The notes under the pieces: generated by a model
What the model saw: only the letters and a program-made list of their open reading frames with translations
What the model was told of the DNA's origin: nothing
The model's database searches: none
Source of the DNA: Clostridium sp. AWRP
GTDB taxonomy: Bacteria; Bacillota; Clostridia; Clostridiales; Clostridiaceae
DNA: 64,000 nucleotides
Assembly (NCBI RefSeq): GCF_004006395.2
Contig: NZ_CP029758.2
Span: 3,720,001 to 3,784,000, forward strand
Direction of reading: 5' to 3'
In this document: one piece after another, positions 8,060 through 17,129 of the stretch
Layout of the letters: each line of letters starts with the position of its first letter
Position numbering within the stretch: the stretch's first letter is position 1
Translations under genes and position numbers: made by a program

Positions 8060-8787
8060 GATATACGCTTATCGCCTATGTTATTCCCTAAGCTATTTTC
8101 ATCTTCATTTTTAGGCTGTTCTTTTTCCTCTTTTCCTTGCATTTCTTCTTGAGTTTTTTCATTATCTCTATTAACTTTTTCCATTTTAGATATAGAAACT
8201 TCATACGCTATTTTCTTTATAATTTCAGTATCCGATATCTTTTTTTGATATTCTCTACTCTGCAATCTTCCCCAAACCCTTATATTGTCACTTACTTTTA
8301 ATGACTTACAGAACCTAGAATTTCTTCCCCAAGCAATAGTAGGTATGTAATCAGACTTATTATAAGCCCTGTTTACAGCTAGAAGCATATCTGAGATTTC
8401 TCTGCCAAAGGGAGTTGTCCTATAAACTGGCTCCTTACATATAAATCCATCAAGAAAAATTTGATTTGGATTTTTACTTCTTTCAGTACAAAAATCTATA
8501 TTTCTTGCAAATACAGTTAATATCAATCTGTTTGCCCCATCCACAAATTTATTGTAGGACCTAAGTTGTCCTTCTATTATTACATCAGTTCCAACTTTGA
8601 TATCCATTCCCCCTATAAGTCTCTCTGAAATTGTAATGAATAGTATATCTTTACTTTCACTTAATCTAGGAACCTCAATATTAAAGGTGTAAAAACCCTC
8701 TCCATACATTTCGTGGCTAAATTGTAATTCTGAAACTACTGTACCTTCAAGATAGATCTTATTGTTTAACATTAAATTGTCCATCAT
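8056..8787 (-). CDS. SSB-like protein with two OB-fold domains
   Basis: The 243 residues contain two OB-fold segments of single-strand DNA-binding type: first NKIYLEGTVVSELQFSHE through ANRLILTVFARNIDF, then NQIFLDGFICKEPVYRTTPFGREISDMLLAVNRAY through DNIRVWGRLQSREYQKK, followed by an acidic, glutamate-rich tail. The second segment is the more canonical SSB match (PxGxxxxxxxLAVNR, then WGR). GAGGGG before ATGATG gives the start. Ordinary SSB has one OB-fold per chain, so this is a clostridial variant of unknown partner, perhaps acting in repair or competence. It follows the uncharacterised gene at 8865 by 77 bp. Confidence 0.72.
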   Translation of the reverse strand: MMDNLMLNNKIYLEGTVVSELQFSHEMYGEGFYTFNIEVPRLSESKDILFITISERLIGGMDIKVGTDVIIEGQLRSYNKFVDGANRLILTVFARNIDFCTERSKNPNQIFLDGFICKEPVYRTTPFGREISDMLLAVNRAYNKSDYIPTIAWGRNSRFCKSLKVSDNIRVWGRLQSREYQKKISDTEIIKKIAYEVSISKMEKVNRDNEKTQEEMQGKEEKEQPKNEDENSLGNNIGDKRIS

Positions 8788-8864
8788 AAACCCCTCTTTC
8801 CCTTAGTTTTAAATGTTTCACTATCATATAGTTATTCATCAAAAAACAAAAATATACTTATAAT

Positions 8865-9362
8865 TTAGCTTAAAGTCATAAATGTTTTATTTTTGATCAA
8901 ATCACAAATGCACTTGTCTTCCATAAGACCTATAGTTATAGCTACTACAGCTGCGTAAAGTTCATCAATATCTCTAAGTACCATATTAACTGGAATTTCC
9001 TGAGCTTCAATTACCCTTTTTTCCTCATATATAATATCCCTTTGGAGGCAATATACAAATCCACTAGAATAATCTAAACTCGATATAGTAACCGTATTCT
9101 TACTTCCCAGTCCATAGGTTATGATGCAACCGGATATATCTACATTATTTTTCTTTTTATTTATTAAATCCATATTTACAAAACAATAATCTCCATCTAA
9201 AACTTTGTATCTCGCATCTACAGAATTTAGTACTACATAATTTACCTTTCTATTAGTACTATTGTCTGTAAAAGTGCAGTAGTTTAAATCCATTAAATCA
9301 AGAAGCTCTGCCAAATACCTCTTAAACTGGGCGTTAGTTTCAATAATTTCTATAGATTGCAT
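8865..9362 (-). CDS. Conserved hypothetical protein, possible Mur-ligase-like fragment
   Basis: 165 residues, soluble, no signal peptide or membrane segment. I do not recognise a confident family. The stretch ISGCIITYGLGSKNTVTISS followed by GFVYCLQRDI recalls the segment after the central domain of Mur ligases (TYGLxxxATVTASS...), but the ATP-binding loop is absent, so catalysis of that kind is not expected. GGGAGGTAAT precedes the ATG, so it is likely translated. It is upstream of the SSB-like gene on the same strand and downstream of the deacetylase. Confidence 0.55.
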   Translation of the reverse strand: MQSIEIIETNAQFKRYLAELLDLMDLNYCTFTDNSTNRKVNYVVLNSVDARYKVLDGDYCFVNMDLINKKKNNVDISGCIITYGLGSKNTVTISSLDYSSGFVYCLQRDIIYEEKRVIEAQEIPVNMVLRDIDELYAAVVAITIGLMEDKCICDLIKNKTFMTLS

Positions 9363-9525
9363 CTTTATTACCTCCCGTTAAAATATATGTTTTAAAATTA
9401 TTTTAAACAGGATATTTTTTTTTATACTATTTTGTAAATTGTAATCCAATCATTGACACTTACCCTCATTGCCATTATAATACATATTTATTGTGTTTTT
9501 CAATAACTGTTTAATATAAGCCATA

Positions 9526-10278
9526 TTAATTTCTCATCTGCTTTCCGTCATAGTCCATTTTATAGTTATCTTTATATATCAAATCTCCTACCTTAACAAA
9601 CTTGTATCCTTTTTCCTTTAAGTTTACTATTATCCTTTCTAAATTAAATGGTGTATACTTTGCACTATTATGAAATAGTACTATAGAACCAGGTTTTGTA
9701 CTTTTTATAACCCTGTTGTATTCAAGATCTGCCCCCTGCTCTTTCCAGTCTATACTATCTACATTCCATTGAATACAGTAATATCCTGAGTTCTTTACTG
9801 TATCTATTACATCGTCATTATAAGACCCTTCAGGACATCTAAACAATTTTGTTCCACTTCCTGTTATATTTCTTATTTTAGCTTCATTTATATTTATATC
9901 TTCAATAATCTTATCTCTAGATATTTTTGTCATATTAGGGTGCCTATTTGAATGATTTCCTATTTCGTGTCCTTTATTATATATCTCCTTTAGTTTATCC
10001 GGATTTCTATCAACCCAATCCCCTACTACAAAGAATGTAGCTTTTATATTATGTTTATCCAGCACATTTAATATTTTATCAATGTATTCATCTCCTAAAC
10101 TAACATCAAAGGTTATAGCAATTTTTTTATCTTTTGTGTCAACACAATAAATGGGTAATTTCCTATTTACTCTTGCAAATGCCCCTTCATATCTATAATT
10201 TGCAAATAATGATACGCCAATAGCTATAAGCAATAATATAGATACCATAAATATTTTTTTTATACACTTTGATTTCAA
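9526..10278 (-). CDS. Polysaccharide deacetylase, PdaB-like (NodB domain)
   Basis: 250 residues: an N-terminal membrane anchor or signal (about 10-27, FMVSILLLIAIGVSLFA), then an extracellular NodB deacetylase domain. Seen: AITFDVSLGDEY (motif 1), the metal-binding HSNRHP (motif 2), FRCPEGSYN (motif 3) and VLFHNS near the end. Motif 1 has V instead of the second Asp of TFDDG, as in spore-type PdaB proteins, which have other residues there. By analogy it acts on peptidoglycan, perhaps during spore cortex formation. Monocistronic on the minus strand, divergent from the DUF4364 gene. Confidence 0.85.
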   Translation of the reverse strand: MKSKCIKKIFMVSILLLIAIGVSLFANYRYEGAFARVNRKLPIYCVDTKDKKIAITFDVSLGDEYIDKILNVLDKHNIKATFFVVGDWVDRNPDKLKEIYNKGHEIGNHSNRHPNMTKISRDKIIEDININEAKIRNITGSGTKLFRCPEGSYNDDVIDTVKNSGYYCIQWNVDSIDWKEQGADLEYNRVIKSTKPGSIVLFHNSAKYTPFNLERIIVNLKEKGYKFVKVGDLIYKDNYKMDYDGKQMRN

Positions 10279-10468
10279 TTTTTACCTCCACAATATATTT
10301 ATTTCATAATTTTATATAGTATTTTATAACAACAAATATTACAACATTCAAAAAATTTATTGTAGATATATTACATTCAAAAATATGCATTCAAAAATTT
10401 TATACAATTATGCTATAATATACATATATATTATTTTAGTATTCTTAATTCAATGGAGAGGATTTTAA

Positions 10469-10996
10469 ATGTTTGAAAACACTTTAGAACTAGCAGAAAA
10501 TAAATTACTTCTGCTTTACATATTTAAAAAAATCAAGTTTCCTATTTCCAATAATCAAGTAACCGAAGTCATACTGGAAAATGACTTCATAAATTATTTT
10601 ACTCTTCAGCAATATTTAAATGAACTTCTATCTTCTAATTTTATCAAGCAGATAGATTCTCAAAATAACCATAAATTTATAATTACAAAAAAAGGCATAA
10701 AGGTGTTGTCCCTCTTCGGAAATAGAATTTCCAAAGATAAAATAAATATATTAGACAACTATATAGACGAGCATTTTAATGACATAAAAAGTAAAATTTC
10801 AGTAAATGCAAATTATACAACTAAACATAAAAACAGTTTTATGGTAAATTTAAAAATATCAGAAAGTAATTCCACTTTAATGAACTTAAAACTAAATGTG
10901 GACTCTAAAAAAACTGCCCAAAAACTATGTGAAAAGTGGGAAAAAAACTTTTCAGAAATTTATTATAAAATAGTTGAATTACTTATGGACGATTAA
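10469..10996 (+). CDS. DUF4364 family protein
   Basis: 175 residues, soluble. The N-terminal half (ENTLELAENKLLLLYIFKKIKFPISNNQVTEVILE ... FIITKKGIKVLSLF) looks like a winged-helix fold, as in the DUF4364 family widespread in clostridia and never characterised. GGAGAGG precedes the ATG. Its stop codon ends only 4 bases from the stop of the convergent beta-propeller gene, with no terminator between. Confidence 0.8.
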   Translation: MFENTLELAENKLLLLYIFKKIKFPISNNQVTEVILENDFINYFTLQQYLNELLSSNFIKQIDSQNNHKFIITKKGIKVLSLFGNRISKDKINILDNYIDEHFNDIKSKISVNANYTTKHKNSFMVNLKISESNSTLMNLKLNVDSKKTAQKLCEKWEKNFSEIYYKIVELLMDD

Positions 10997-11000
10997 AAAT

Positions 11001-11891
11001 TTATTTTACAACCATACCTGTAGGTTCTCCACCTATAGGTATACATTTTTTATTCTCATCTTTTAAATTTACCTTTATTAATAAATTGTCATAATTATCA
11101 CCCACATATAAACTTCCCCTTCGCTTTAATACACTTGCAGGCATACCCCCTACAATCAACCTCTTTTTCTCCTTATAGTTATTTATATCCAAAACACTTA
11201 TTGTACCATCTCCAAAATTGGATACAAAACAGTATCTACTGCTGCAGTATATGTCTACTGGCGAATTTCCCACAATAATTCTATTTATAATTTTATAGTT
11301 TTTAAGTGATAATATGGCTATACTTCCCCTGAACTCCGAGCCTATATTACTTTCACAGATAAGTATATGCTGTCCATCCACTGCAAACACAGCCTTAGTA
11401 GGATAGCATCCTACTCTTATGTTAGCTATACGTTCGTTTTTTTTACAGTCTATTAAGGTTATGCTATCATCTTCCATATTAGATATTACTAGCAGTTTCC
11501 TTTCCTTATTCAAACATATACTATAAGGAAGATTTCCGCAGGGAACTTCTTCAACCACTCTTCTCATATTAAGATCAAAAACAAGCAGACTGTTTAAATC
11601 ACTGCATATTATATATGCATTATTTTTATAGGTAATAATATCATTGCAGCATGCCCCAACATAATAAGTTTCTTCCTGAATTTCATTTTTTATATCTATT
11701 ACAGATATACTGTTATTATATTTGTTTGCCGTTATAAGTTTAGAATCATTTAAACATACACCATGAGGTCCAACTCTATAGGTCATGTCCTCAGATTTTA
11801 AATGTATTCTAGTTTCTTCATGAAAATCATCCAAATTCACCTTTGATACCGTATCAGAAGAAGTGCTACATATATAAAGATACTCCAACAC
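11001..11891 (-). CDS. YVTN-type beta-propeller protein
   Basis: 296 residues made of repeated blades of about 42 residues with motifs such as NSISVIDIK, DDSITLIDCKKNERIANIRVGCYPTKAVF, GSIAILSLKNYKIINRIIVGNSPVDIY and GTISVLDINNYKEKKRLIVGGMPASVL. These are the IxVGxxP and ISVID patterns of YVTN/YncE propellers. No signal peptide is visible, unlike the periplasmic YncE, so it is probably cytoplasmic or surface-associated by an unknown route. Function unknown; such folds bind partners or ligands. Cysteine content is high for an exported protein. Confidence 0.8.
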   Translation of the reverse strand: MLEYLYICSTSSDTVSKVNLDDFHEETRIHLKSEDMTYRVGPHGVCLNDSKLITANKYNNSISVIDIKNEIQEETYYVGACCNDIITYKNNAYIICSDLNSLLVFDLNMRRVVEEVPCGNLPYSICLNKERKLLVISNMEDDSITLIDCKKNERIANIRVGCYPTKAVFAVDGQHILICESNIGSEFRGSIAILSLKNYKIINRIIVGNSPVDIYCSSRYCFVSNFGDGTISVLDINNYKEKKRLIVGGMPASVLKRRGSLYVGDNYDNLLIKVNLKDENKKCIPIGGEPTGMVVK

Positions 11892-12034
11892 ACCATCGCC
11901 CCCTTACAACTATAATATGAATGTTAGCTAAAATAGGTAATACTAATTAATTAATTTATTTTGTTGTATATTAACTTTATATTCTATATAATTATTTTAT
12001 TAATACATTATTTTATATGAAACAAGGTGATGAA

Positions 12035-12286
12035 ATGTACAGTTATATAACAAATGGAGTTTGTTCAAGTCAGATAAATTTTGATGTTGTAGAAAACAAA
12101 CTTAGAAATGTAAATTTTGTAGGAGGATGTGATGGAAACTTACAAGGTATATCAAAATTAGTAGAAGGAATGGATGTAGCTGAAGCTGTTGAAAAATTAG
12201 AGGGAATTTCCTGCAGTGGAAAAGGAACTTCCTGTCCTGATCAATTTGCAACTGCCCTTAAAAAATTAGTTTTAAGCCGTAAGTAA
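12035..12286 (+). CDS. TSCPD domain protein (TIGR03905 family)
   Basis: 83 residues from ATG 12035, chosen because AAGGTGAT lies just before it; an upstream ATG at 12017 has none. The sequence YITNGVCSSQINFDVVENKLRNVNFVGGCDGNLQGISKLVEGM, then ISCSGKGTSCPDQFATAL, is the short stand-alone TSCPD family named for the TSCPD motif also found at the C-terminus of some ribonucleotide reductases. Its Cys residues suggest metal or redox binding. Function unknown. Confidence 0.88.
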   Translation: MYSYITNGVCSSQINFDVVENKLRNVNFVGGCDGNLQGISKLVEGMDVAEAVEKLEGISCSGKGTSCPDQFATALKKLVLSRK

Positions 12287-12317
12287 AAAATTTATTTAAC
12301 ATATAGATCTTCTAAAC

Positions 12318-12400
12318 AAAAAATCAACTTATTCTACGGATATTTTTTGCAACCTTCAGTTCATTATTGTAAAAATATGCCTACGTATAAGTTGATTTTT
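12318..12400. repeat. Inverted repeat, first of two long hairpins
   Basis: AAAAATCAACTTAT and ATAAGTTGATTTTT pair at the base; the stem continues with CTACG/CGTAG and TATTTTT/AAAAATA after small bulges. It starts 31 bases after the TSCPD stop codon and could terminate in both directions, but is longer than a simple terminator. Confidence 0.75.
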
Positions 12401-12440
12401 AAGTTAGAATGCCCATATAAATCTAAATCTATATAAGATT

Positions 12441-12680
12441 TCTAATTGAAATTTAATCTTATACGTAAAAGTAATGACAAAATTGAAAGCACCTTTAAAA
12501 ACTTTTCCATAAGTCTTAGCGAGGCATTTTAGAAAATCTTAGGAGCTTAGATATGTTTGAGGTACGAGTTTATCTGAGGTTCTTAGATTTTCAAAATGCC
12601 AAGCTTTAGACTTGTCAAAAGTTTTTATGGTGCTAAAATTTGTCATTACATGCTTTGTATAAGTTAACTTTCAATCTAGA
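12441..12680. repeat. Long imperfect palindrome, about 240 bp
   Basis: The two halves of this stretch are imperfect reverse complements: TCTAATTGAAATTTAATC with GTTAACTTTCAATCTAGA at the outside, CTTATAC with GTATAAG, GTAATGACAAA with TTTGTCATTAC, AAGCACC with GGTGCT, AAAACTTTT with AAAAGTTTT, AAGTCTTAGC with GCTTTAGACTT, GGCATTTT with AAAATGCC, and AAAATCTTAGGA with TTCTTAGATTTT near the tip. The tip holds GTTTGAGGTACGAG. It carries no reading frame and lies between convergent genes. It looks like a mobile miniature element or a large structured RNA. Confidence 0.75.
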
Positions 12681-12693
12681 AACTCTATAGTGA

Positions 12694-14040
12694 TTATTTG
12701 CTTTTATTGTGCTTTCTTATAATTTTTCTCATGTCGCCTATCATATAAAGAGAACCAGATATTAATAAGATATCATCTTCGCTGCAGTAGGAAAGTGCCT
12801 TTTCGTAAGCCTCTTCATAACTATCCAAGGCTTCACATTTGGAGTTATATTTTTCTATGACACTTTTTAACTCTTTTGAATTTTCAGCTCTTGTATTGTT
12901 TGGGGTAACGGCTATTACCCTCTCCGCTAAAGGAACAATAGTTTTTACCATTACTTCAACTTCTTTATCCGCTAGTATACCCAGTATAAGTATCATCTTA
13001 TTGTAGTTAAAATAGGTGCACAAGTTTTTCCTCAGCATGGAAATTCCTTCTCTATTGTGTGCCCCATCTATTACAACTAGTGGCTTACGATGCATTACTT
13101 CAAGTCTTCCAATCCACTTCACATTAGAAAGTGCTTTTAATATAGTCTGCTTATCTATATGAAATCCATATCTAGACAATTCCTCTATAGCAAATAGGGC
13201 ACAAGCACAATTTGTAAGCTGATGTCTACCTAAAAGAGATAACTCAATATGGTAATCTTCTTTTTTTGTATGTACCTTTATCTTTTGCACATATTCTTTA
13301 CTGTTATTGTTGATTTTTTCCTGATCTTCAGACTCTACACAATCACAAGGAACCTTTATAAGTGTGCTTCCCCTTTCACTGCATACCTTTTCTATAGCTT
13401 CTTCTGCCTCTTTTTCTTCAGGATAAAGTATTACGGGTATACCCGGCTTAACTATTCCTGCCTTTTCATGAGCTATCTTAGCCAAAGTATCACCTAGTAT
13501 CTGCATATGATCATAGCTTATAGAGGCAATTATGCTAAGTAATACTCCTCCATCTTCTTCTTTTGAAAATGGTTCCATAACATTTGTAGCATCAAGTCTC
13601 CCTCCAAGACCCACTTCAATTATGGCTATATCAACTTTCTTTTCATAAAAATAATAGAACATTGCACAGGTAATTATTTCAAATTCAGTAGGATTTTCAT
13701 ATCCAAGCTTGATAACCTTTTTAACAGTTTCTGATACCTTGGTTACTACCCTGCTCAAATCATCTCTAGGTATGTTAGTACCATTTATCTGGATTCTCTC
13801 TTCAAATACCTCTAAATAAGGTGAAGTGTACATACCTACCTCAAATCCAGCTTGCATTAGTATTCTGTTTATCATTGCAGTAATAGAGCCCTTACCATTG
13901 GTACCTGCCACATGTATTGTCTTTATTTTCTTCTGTGGGTTACCTAAAAGCTCCAGCATTTTTTGTGTTCTATCAAGTCCGTAGTTACTCCCGAACTTAG
14001 CAGTAGTTTCTATGTACTCGATTGCTTCATCATAATTCAT
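12694..14040 (-). CDS. folC: Bifunctional folylpolyglutamate synthase/dihydrofolate synthase
   Basis: Adds glutamate to dihydropteroate and folates with ATP in the cytoplasm. The 448 residues show the FolC start YIETTAKFGSNYGLDRTQKMLELLG, the P-loop VAGTNGKGS (about 44-52), the DATNVM segment, and the C-terminal domain with VVIDGAHNREG and LILGILADKEVE. The gene starts 97 bp downstream of valS on the same strand, a gene order known in many Firmicutes, with a repeat-derived hairpin between. Confidence 0.96.
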   Translation of the reverse strand: MNYDEAIEYIETTAKFGSNYGLDRTQKMLELLGNPQKKIKTIHVAGTNGKGSITAMINRILMQAGFEVGMYTSPYLEVFEERIQINGTNIPRDDLSRVVTKVSETVKKVIKLGYENPTEFEIITCAMFYYFYEKKVDIAIIEVGLGGRLDATNVMEPFSKEEDGGVLLSIIASISYDHMQILGDTLAKIAHEKAGIVKPGIPVILYPEEKEAEEAIEKVCSERGSTLIKVPCDCVESEDQEKINNNSKEYVQKIKVHTKKEDYHIELSLLGRHQLTNCACALFAIEELSRYGFHIDKQTILKALSNVKWIGRLEVMHRKPLVVIDGAHNREGISMLRKNLCTYFNYNKMILILGILADKEVEVMVKTIVPLAERVIAVTPNNTRAENSKELKSVIEKYNSKCEALDSYEEAYEKALSYCSEDDILLISGSLYMIGDMRKIIRKHNKSK

Positions 14041-14064
14041 AGTAACACACCCCCATACTTTATT

Positions 14065-14137
14065 TTATCCCATGACTGCGTCTCTGGATAAGTTAAATTT
14101 AATTTAGATGGAGTTTAAACCCCATCTAAATTAAATT
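14065..14137 (+). repeat. Reduced copy of the 185-bp intergenic repeat, ending at the valS stop
   Basis: TTATCC, ATGACT, CTGGATAA and then the hairpin ATGGAGTTT/AAACCCCAT occur in the same order as in the full copies, with the centre missing and the outer stem replaced by AAATTTAATTTAG/CTAAATTAAATT. It sits immediately after the valS stop codon in the same orientation as the other copies, and could terminate valS or attenuate read-through to folC. Confidence 0.45.
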
Positions 14138-16786
14138 CTATTTTATATTTTCCAATCTTTCAACTACAGTATTCAGCATTTCTCTGTATTTGTCACCTTT
14201 TTCTCTTTCTGCATTTACTACAGTTTCTGGTGCCTTGGAAACAAACTTTTCATTTGAAAGTTTGTTTTCTACTCTCTTTATTTCTCCTTCTAATTTTTTC
14301 TTTTCCTTATTAAGTCTCTCAATTTCCTTATCCATATCTACCAGATCAAAAAGTGGAATGAATAATTCTGCTCCCCTAGTTACTGCAGATACTATATTCT
14401 TTGGTGCATCATTTTTATCTTTTAAAAATTCAACTTCACTAGCAGAAGCTAATTTTTTGAAATAATCTTCTCCATTTTGAAAAGCTTCATATGCATCTTT
14501 TTCAGCTACATGAACCATGATTTTTGCTTTTCTGGAAAATGGTACATTCATTTCTGTTCTAATATTTCTTATTTCTCTAATAGCCTCTATAATATATTCC
14601 ATATCTTTTTCTGCCTTTAAATCCTTCAGGCTTTCATCATATTCTGGCCATTTCGATATAGTTATAGATTCATACTCTGTATAAAGGTGAGTATATATTT
14701 CCTCAGTTATGAAAGGCATTACAGGATGTAATAGCTGCAAACTTGTAGATAATACATTGTTTAACACGTTGTATGCCACACCCTTGGCTTTTTCATCCTC
14801 ACCATACATAACAGGTTTAACAAGTTCTATATACCAATCACATAATTCTCCCCATATAAAATCATATAATTTCTGAGAAGCTATTCCAAGTTCAAATTTT
14901 TCTATGTTGTCTGTAACTTCTTTTACAAGAGTATTTAATTTAGACATTATCCATCTATCTGCACCACTGTAATCTTTGCAGTCTTTATACTTATTCATCA
15001 AATCTTCATCTATGTTCATAAGTACAAATCTTGAAGCATTCCATATTTTATTTGCAAAATTTCTAGATGCTTCAACTCTTTCTGAATAATACCTTATGTC
15101 ATTTCCTGGTGCATTTCCTGTAATAAGCGTAAATCTAAGAGCATCTGCTCCATATTGTTCTATTACCTCTATTGGATCTACACCATTTCCAAGTGATTTT
15201 GACATTTTTCTTCCTTGAGAATCCCTTACGATACCGTGTATAAGTACATTTTCAAAAGGAATATCGTCCATACAGTAAAGACCTGAGAATATCATCCTTG
15301 CAACCCAGAAGAATATTATGTCGTATCCTGTAACAAGAGTATTGTTAGGGTAGAAGCATTTCAAATCCTCTGTCTTATCTGGCCATCCAAGTGTTGAGAA
15401 AGGCCATAGTGCAGAACTAAACCAGGTATCCAGTACATCTTTATCCTGCTCTAAGTTAGTTGAACCACACTTTGGACATTTCGTAGCTTCTCCATCTGTT
15501 ACTATAACTTCACCGCAGTCTTTACAGTACCAAACAGGAATTCTATGTCCCCACCAGAGCTGTCTTGAAATACACCAATCCTGAATATTTTCCATCCAGT
15601 TGAAATAAGTCTTTTCAAATCTTTCAGGTATAAATTTAACTTTTTTATCTTTTACAACTTTAACAGCAGGTTCTGCCAGTGATTTCATTTTCACAAACCA
15701 CTGCTTTGAAAGCATAGGTTCGATAGTAGTACCACATCTGTCATGACATCCTACATTATGTGCATGTTCTTTGATTTTAACCAAATATCCCTGCTTATCC
15801 AAATCTTCTACTACTAACTTTCTAGCTTCATATCTATCGAGTCCATCATATTTTGTCCCAGGTAATTTTATAGTTCCATCTTCATTCATTACTATTATTT
15901 CAGGAAGGTTATGTCTCTTTCCTACATGATAGTCATTAGGATCATGGGCTGGTGTTATCTTAACCGCTCCAGTACCAAACTCCATGTCTACATAGTCATC
16001 CTCAACTATAGGTATTTCCCTATTTATAATTGGAAGTATAGCTTTCTTTCCTACTAAATGCTTATATCTTTCATCCTTAGGATTAACTGCAATGGCTGTA
16101 TCTCCAAACATTGTTTCAGGTCTTGTAGTTGCAATTTCAAGATATTCGTCACTGCCTACAATCTTATATTTTATGTGCCAAAAATGTCCCTGCTGCTCTT
16201 CATACTCGATTTCCGCATCGGATATAGCTGTCTGACACTTAGGACACCAGTTTATTATCCTGTTTCCCTGATATATAAGGCCATCATTATATAGTTTTAC
16301 AAAGAACTTTTTTACTGCCTTATTGAGGCCTTCATCCATAGTAAATCGCTCTCTTGTAAAATCTGCAGAGCAACCAAGCTTCTTTACCTGGTTTCTTATT
16401 CTGCCCCTGTATTCATTACTCCAATCCCAGGTTTCTTCAAGGAACTTTTCTCTTCCTATTTTCTTTTTTTCTATTCCCTTCTTCAAGAGTTCTTTTTCAA
16501 CTTTTACCTCAGTTGCAATACTTGCATGATCTTCACCCGGAAGCCATAGTGTACTGTAGCCCTGCATTCTCTTTGTTCTTATTATTATGTCCTGTATAGT
16601 ATCATCCAGCGCGTGTCCAAGGTGCAATTTTCCTGTGATATTTGGAGGTGGTATTACTATTGTATACGATTTTTTATTTTTATCTGCTTTGGGTGTAAAA
16701 TATCCTTTTTCTTGCCAAAGATCATAAAGTCTGTCTTCAAATTCTTTTGGGTTATAAGTAGTTGCCATTTCTTTCTTTTGTGCCAT
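14138..16786 (-). CDS. valS: Valyl-tRNA synthetase
   Basis: Charges tRNA-Val. The 882 residues show a class Ia synthetase with the HIGH-type motif in PPNITGKLHLGHAL (HLGH about 55-58), the editing (CP1) domain with IATTRPETMFGDTAIAV, a zinc-like CKDCGEVI...CPKCGS, the GRKMSKSLGNG loop at about 525, an anticodon-binding region and a C-terminal coiled coil (DKEIERLNKEKKKLEGEIKRVENKL). I start at the ATG at 16786 after AGGAGGAG; a TTG one codon earlier is less likely. A T-box leader lies immediately upstream. Confidence 0.98.
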   Translation of the reverse strand: MAQKKEMATTYNPKEFEDRLYDLWQEKGYFTPKADKNKKSYTIVIPPPNITGKLHLGHALDDTIQDIIIRTKRMQGYSTLWLPGEDHASIATEVKVEKELLKKGIEKKKIGREKFLEETWDWSNEYRGRIRNQVKKLGCSADFTRERFTMDEGLNKAVKKFFVKLYNDGLIYQGNRIINWCPKCQTAISDAEIEYEEQQGHFWHIKYKIVGSDEYLEIATTRPETMFGDTAIAVNPKDERYKHLVGKKAILPIINREIPIVEDDYVDMEFGTGAVKITPAHDPNDYHVGKRHNLPEIIVMNEDGTIKLPGTKYDGLDRYEARKLVVEDLDKQGYLVKIKEHAHNVGCHDRCGTTIEPMLSKQWFVKMKSLAEPAVKVVKDKKVKFIPERFEKTYFNWMENIQDWCISRQLWWGHRIPVWYCKDCGEVIVTDGEATKCPKCGSTNLEQDKDVLDTWFSSALWPFSTLGWPDKTEDLKCFYPNNTLVTGYDIIFFWVARMIFSGLYCMDDIPFENVLIHGIVRDSQGRKMSKSLGNGVDPIEVIEQYGADALRFTLITGNAPGNDIRYYSERVEASRNFANKIWNASRFVLMNIDEDLMNKYKDCKDYSGADRWIMSKLNTLVKEVTDNIEKFELGIASQKLYDFIWGELCDWYIELVKPVMYGEDEKAKGVAYNVLNNVLSTSLQLLHPVMPFITEEIYTHLYTEYESITISKWPEYDESLKDLKAEKDMEYIIEAIREIRNIRTEMNVPFSRKAKIMVHVAEKDAYEAFQNGEDYFKKLASASEVEFLKDKNDAPKNIVSAVTRGAELFIPLFDLVDMDKEIERLNKEKKKLEGEIKRVENKLSNEKFVSKAPETVVNAEREKGDKYREMLNTVVERLENIK

Positions 16787-16852
16787 CAAATCTCCTCCTA
16801 ATTATTAGATATTCTAATATTAATACCAATTCAAGTATTTACATTCTTAAAT

Positions 16853-17072
16853 CAAAAAAGCCTTCATCCATAAAGGACGAAGACCCGCGTTACCACCTTT
16901 TTTCCTGTAAATACAGGCTCTTAAAAAATAACGATTAAGAAAACCGTCTTTACCTACTGTTATTTCAGCAAAGAAACTCCAAAGCTACCTTCAAGATAAT
17001 CCATATAGAAAACCTCTCAACTAACAGATTTTCCTCTCTTTATACTCCATTATCTCTAATCCTCTTTTTCAC
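16853..17072 (-). promoter_or_regulatory. T-box leader, valine-specific
   Basis: On the minus strand the T-box core AAGGTGGTAACGCGGG (16884-16899) is followed by a terminator helix built from CTTCGTCC and GGATGAAG with a T run. Stem I begins GAGGATTAGAG, includes an AGTA bulge motif, and presents GGTAGC with GTA at 16986-16988 in the specifier position. GTA is a valine codon, which matches the downstream valS. Uncharged tRNA-Val should pair here and favour the antiterminator. Confidence 0.93.
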
Positions 17073-17101
17073 AGTTAACAAATTCAAATTTATATAGTTC
17101 T

Positions 17102-17129
17102 ATTATAACGTTATTTTTTAACCTGTCAA
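17102..17129 (-). promoter_or_regulatory. Sigma-A promoter of valS
   Basis: On the minus strand TTGACA (17124-17129), 16 bases, then TATAAT (17102-17107): consensus boxes 30 bases upstream of the T-box leader. The first target-site repeat of the insertion sequences begins at 17130, touching the -35 box. Confidence 0.8.

Noticed and set aside
7971..8060. Riboswitch between dapH and the SSB-like gene
   Set aside because: The hairpin and repeat scar lie at the 3' ends of two convergent genes, so there is no downstream gene for a riboswitch to control.
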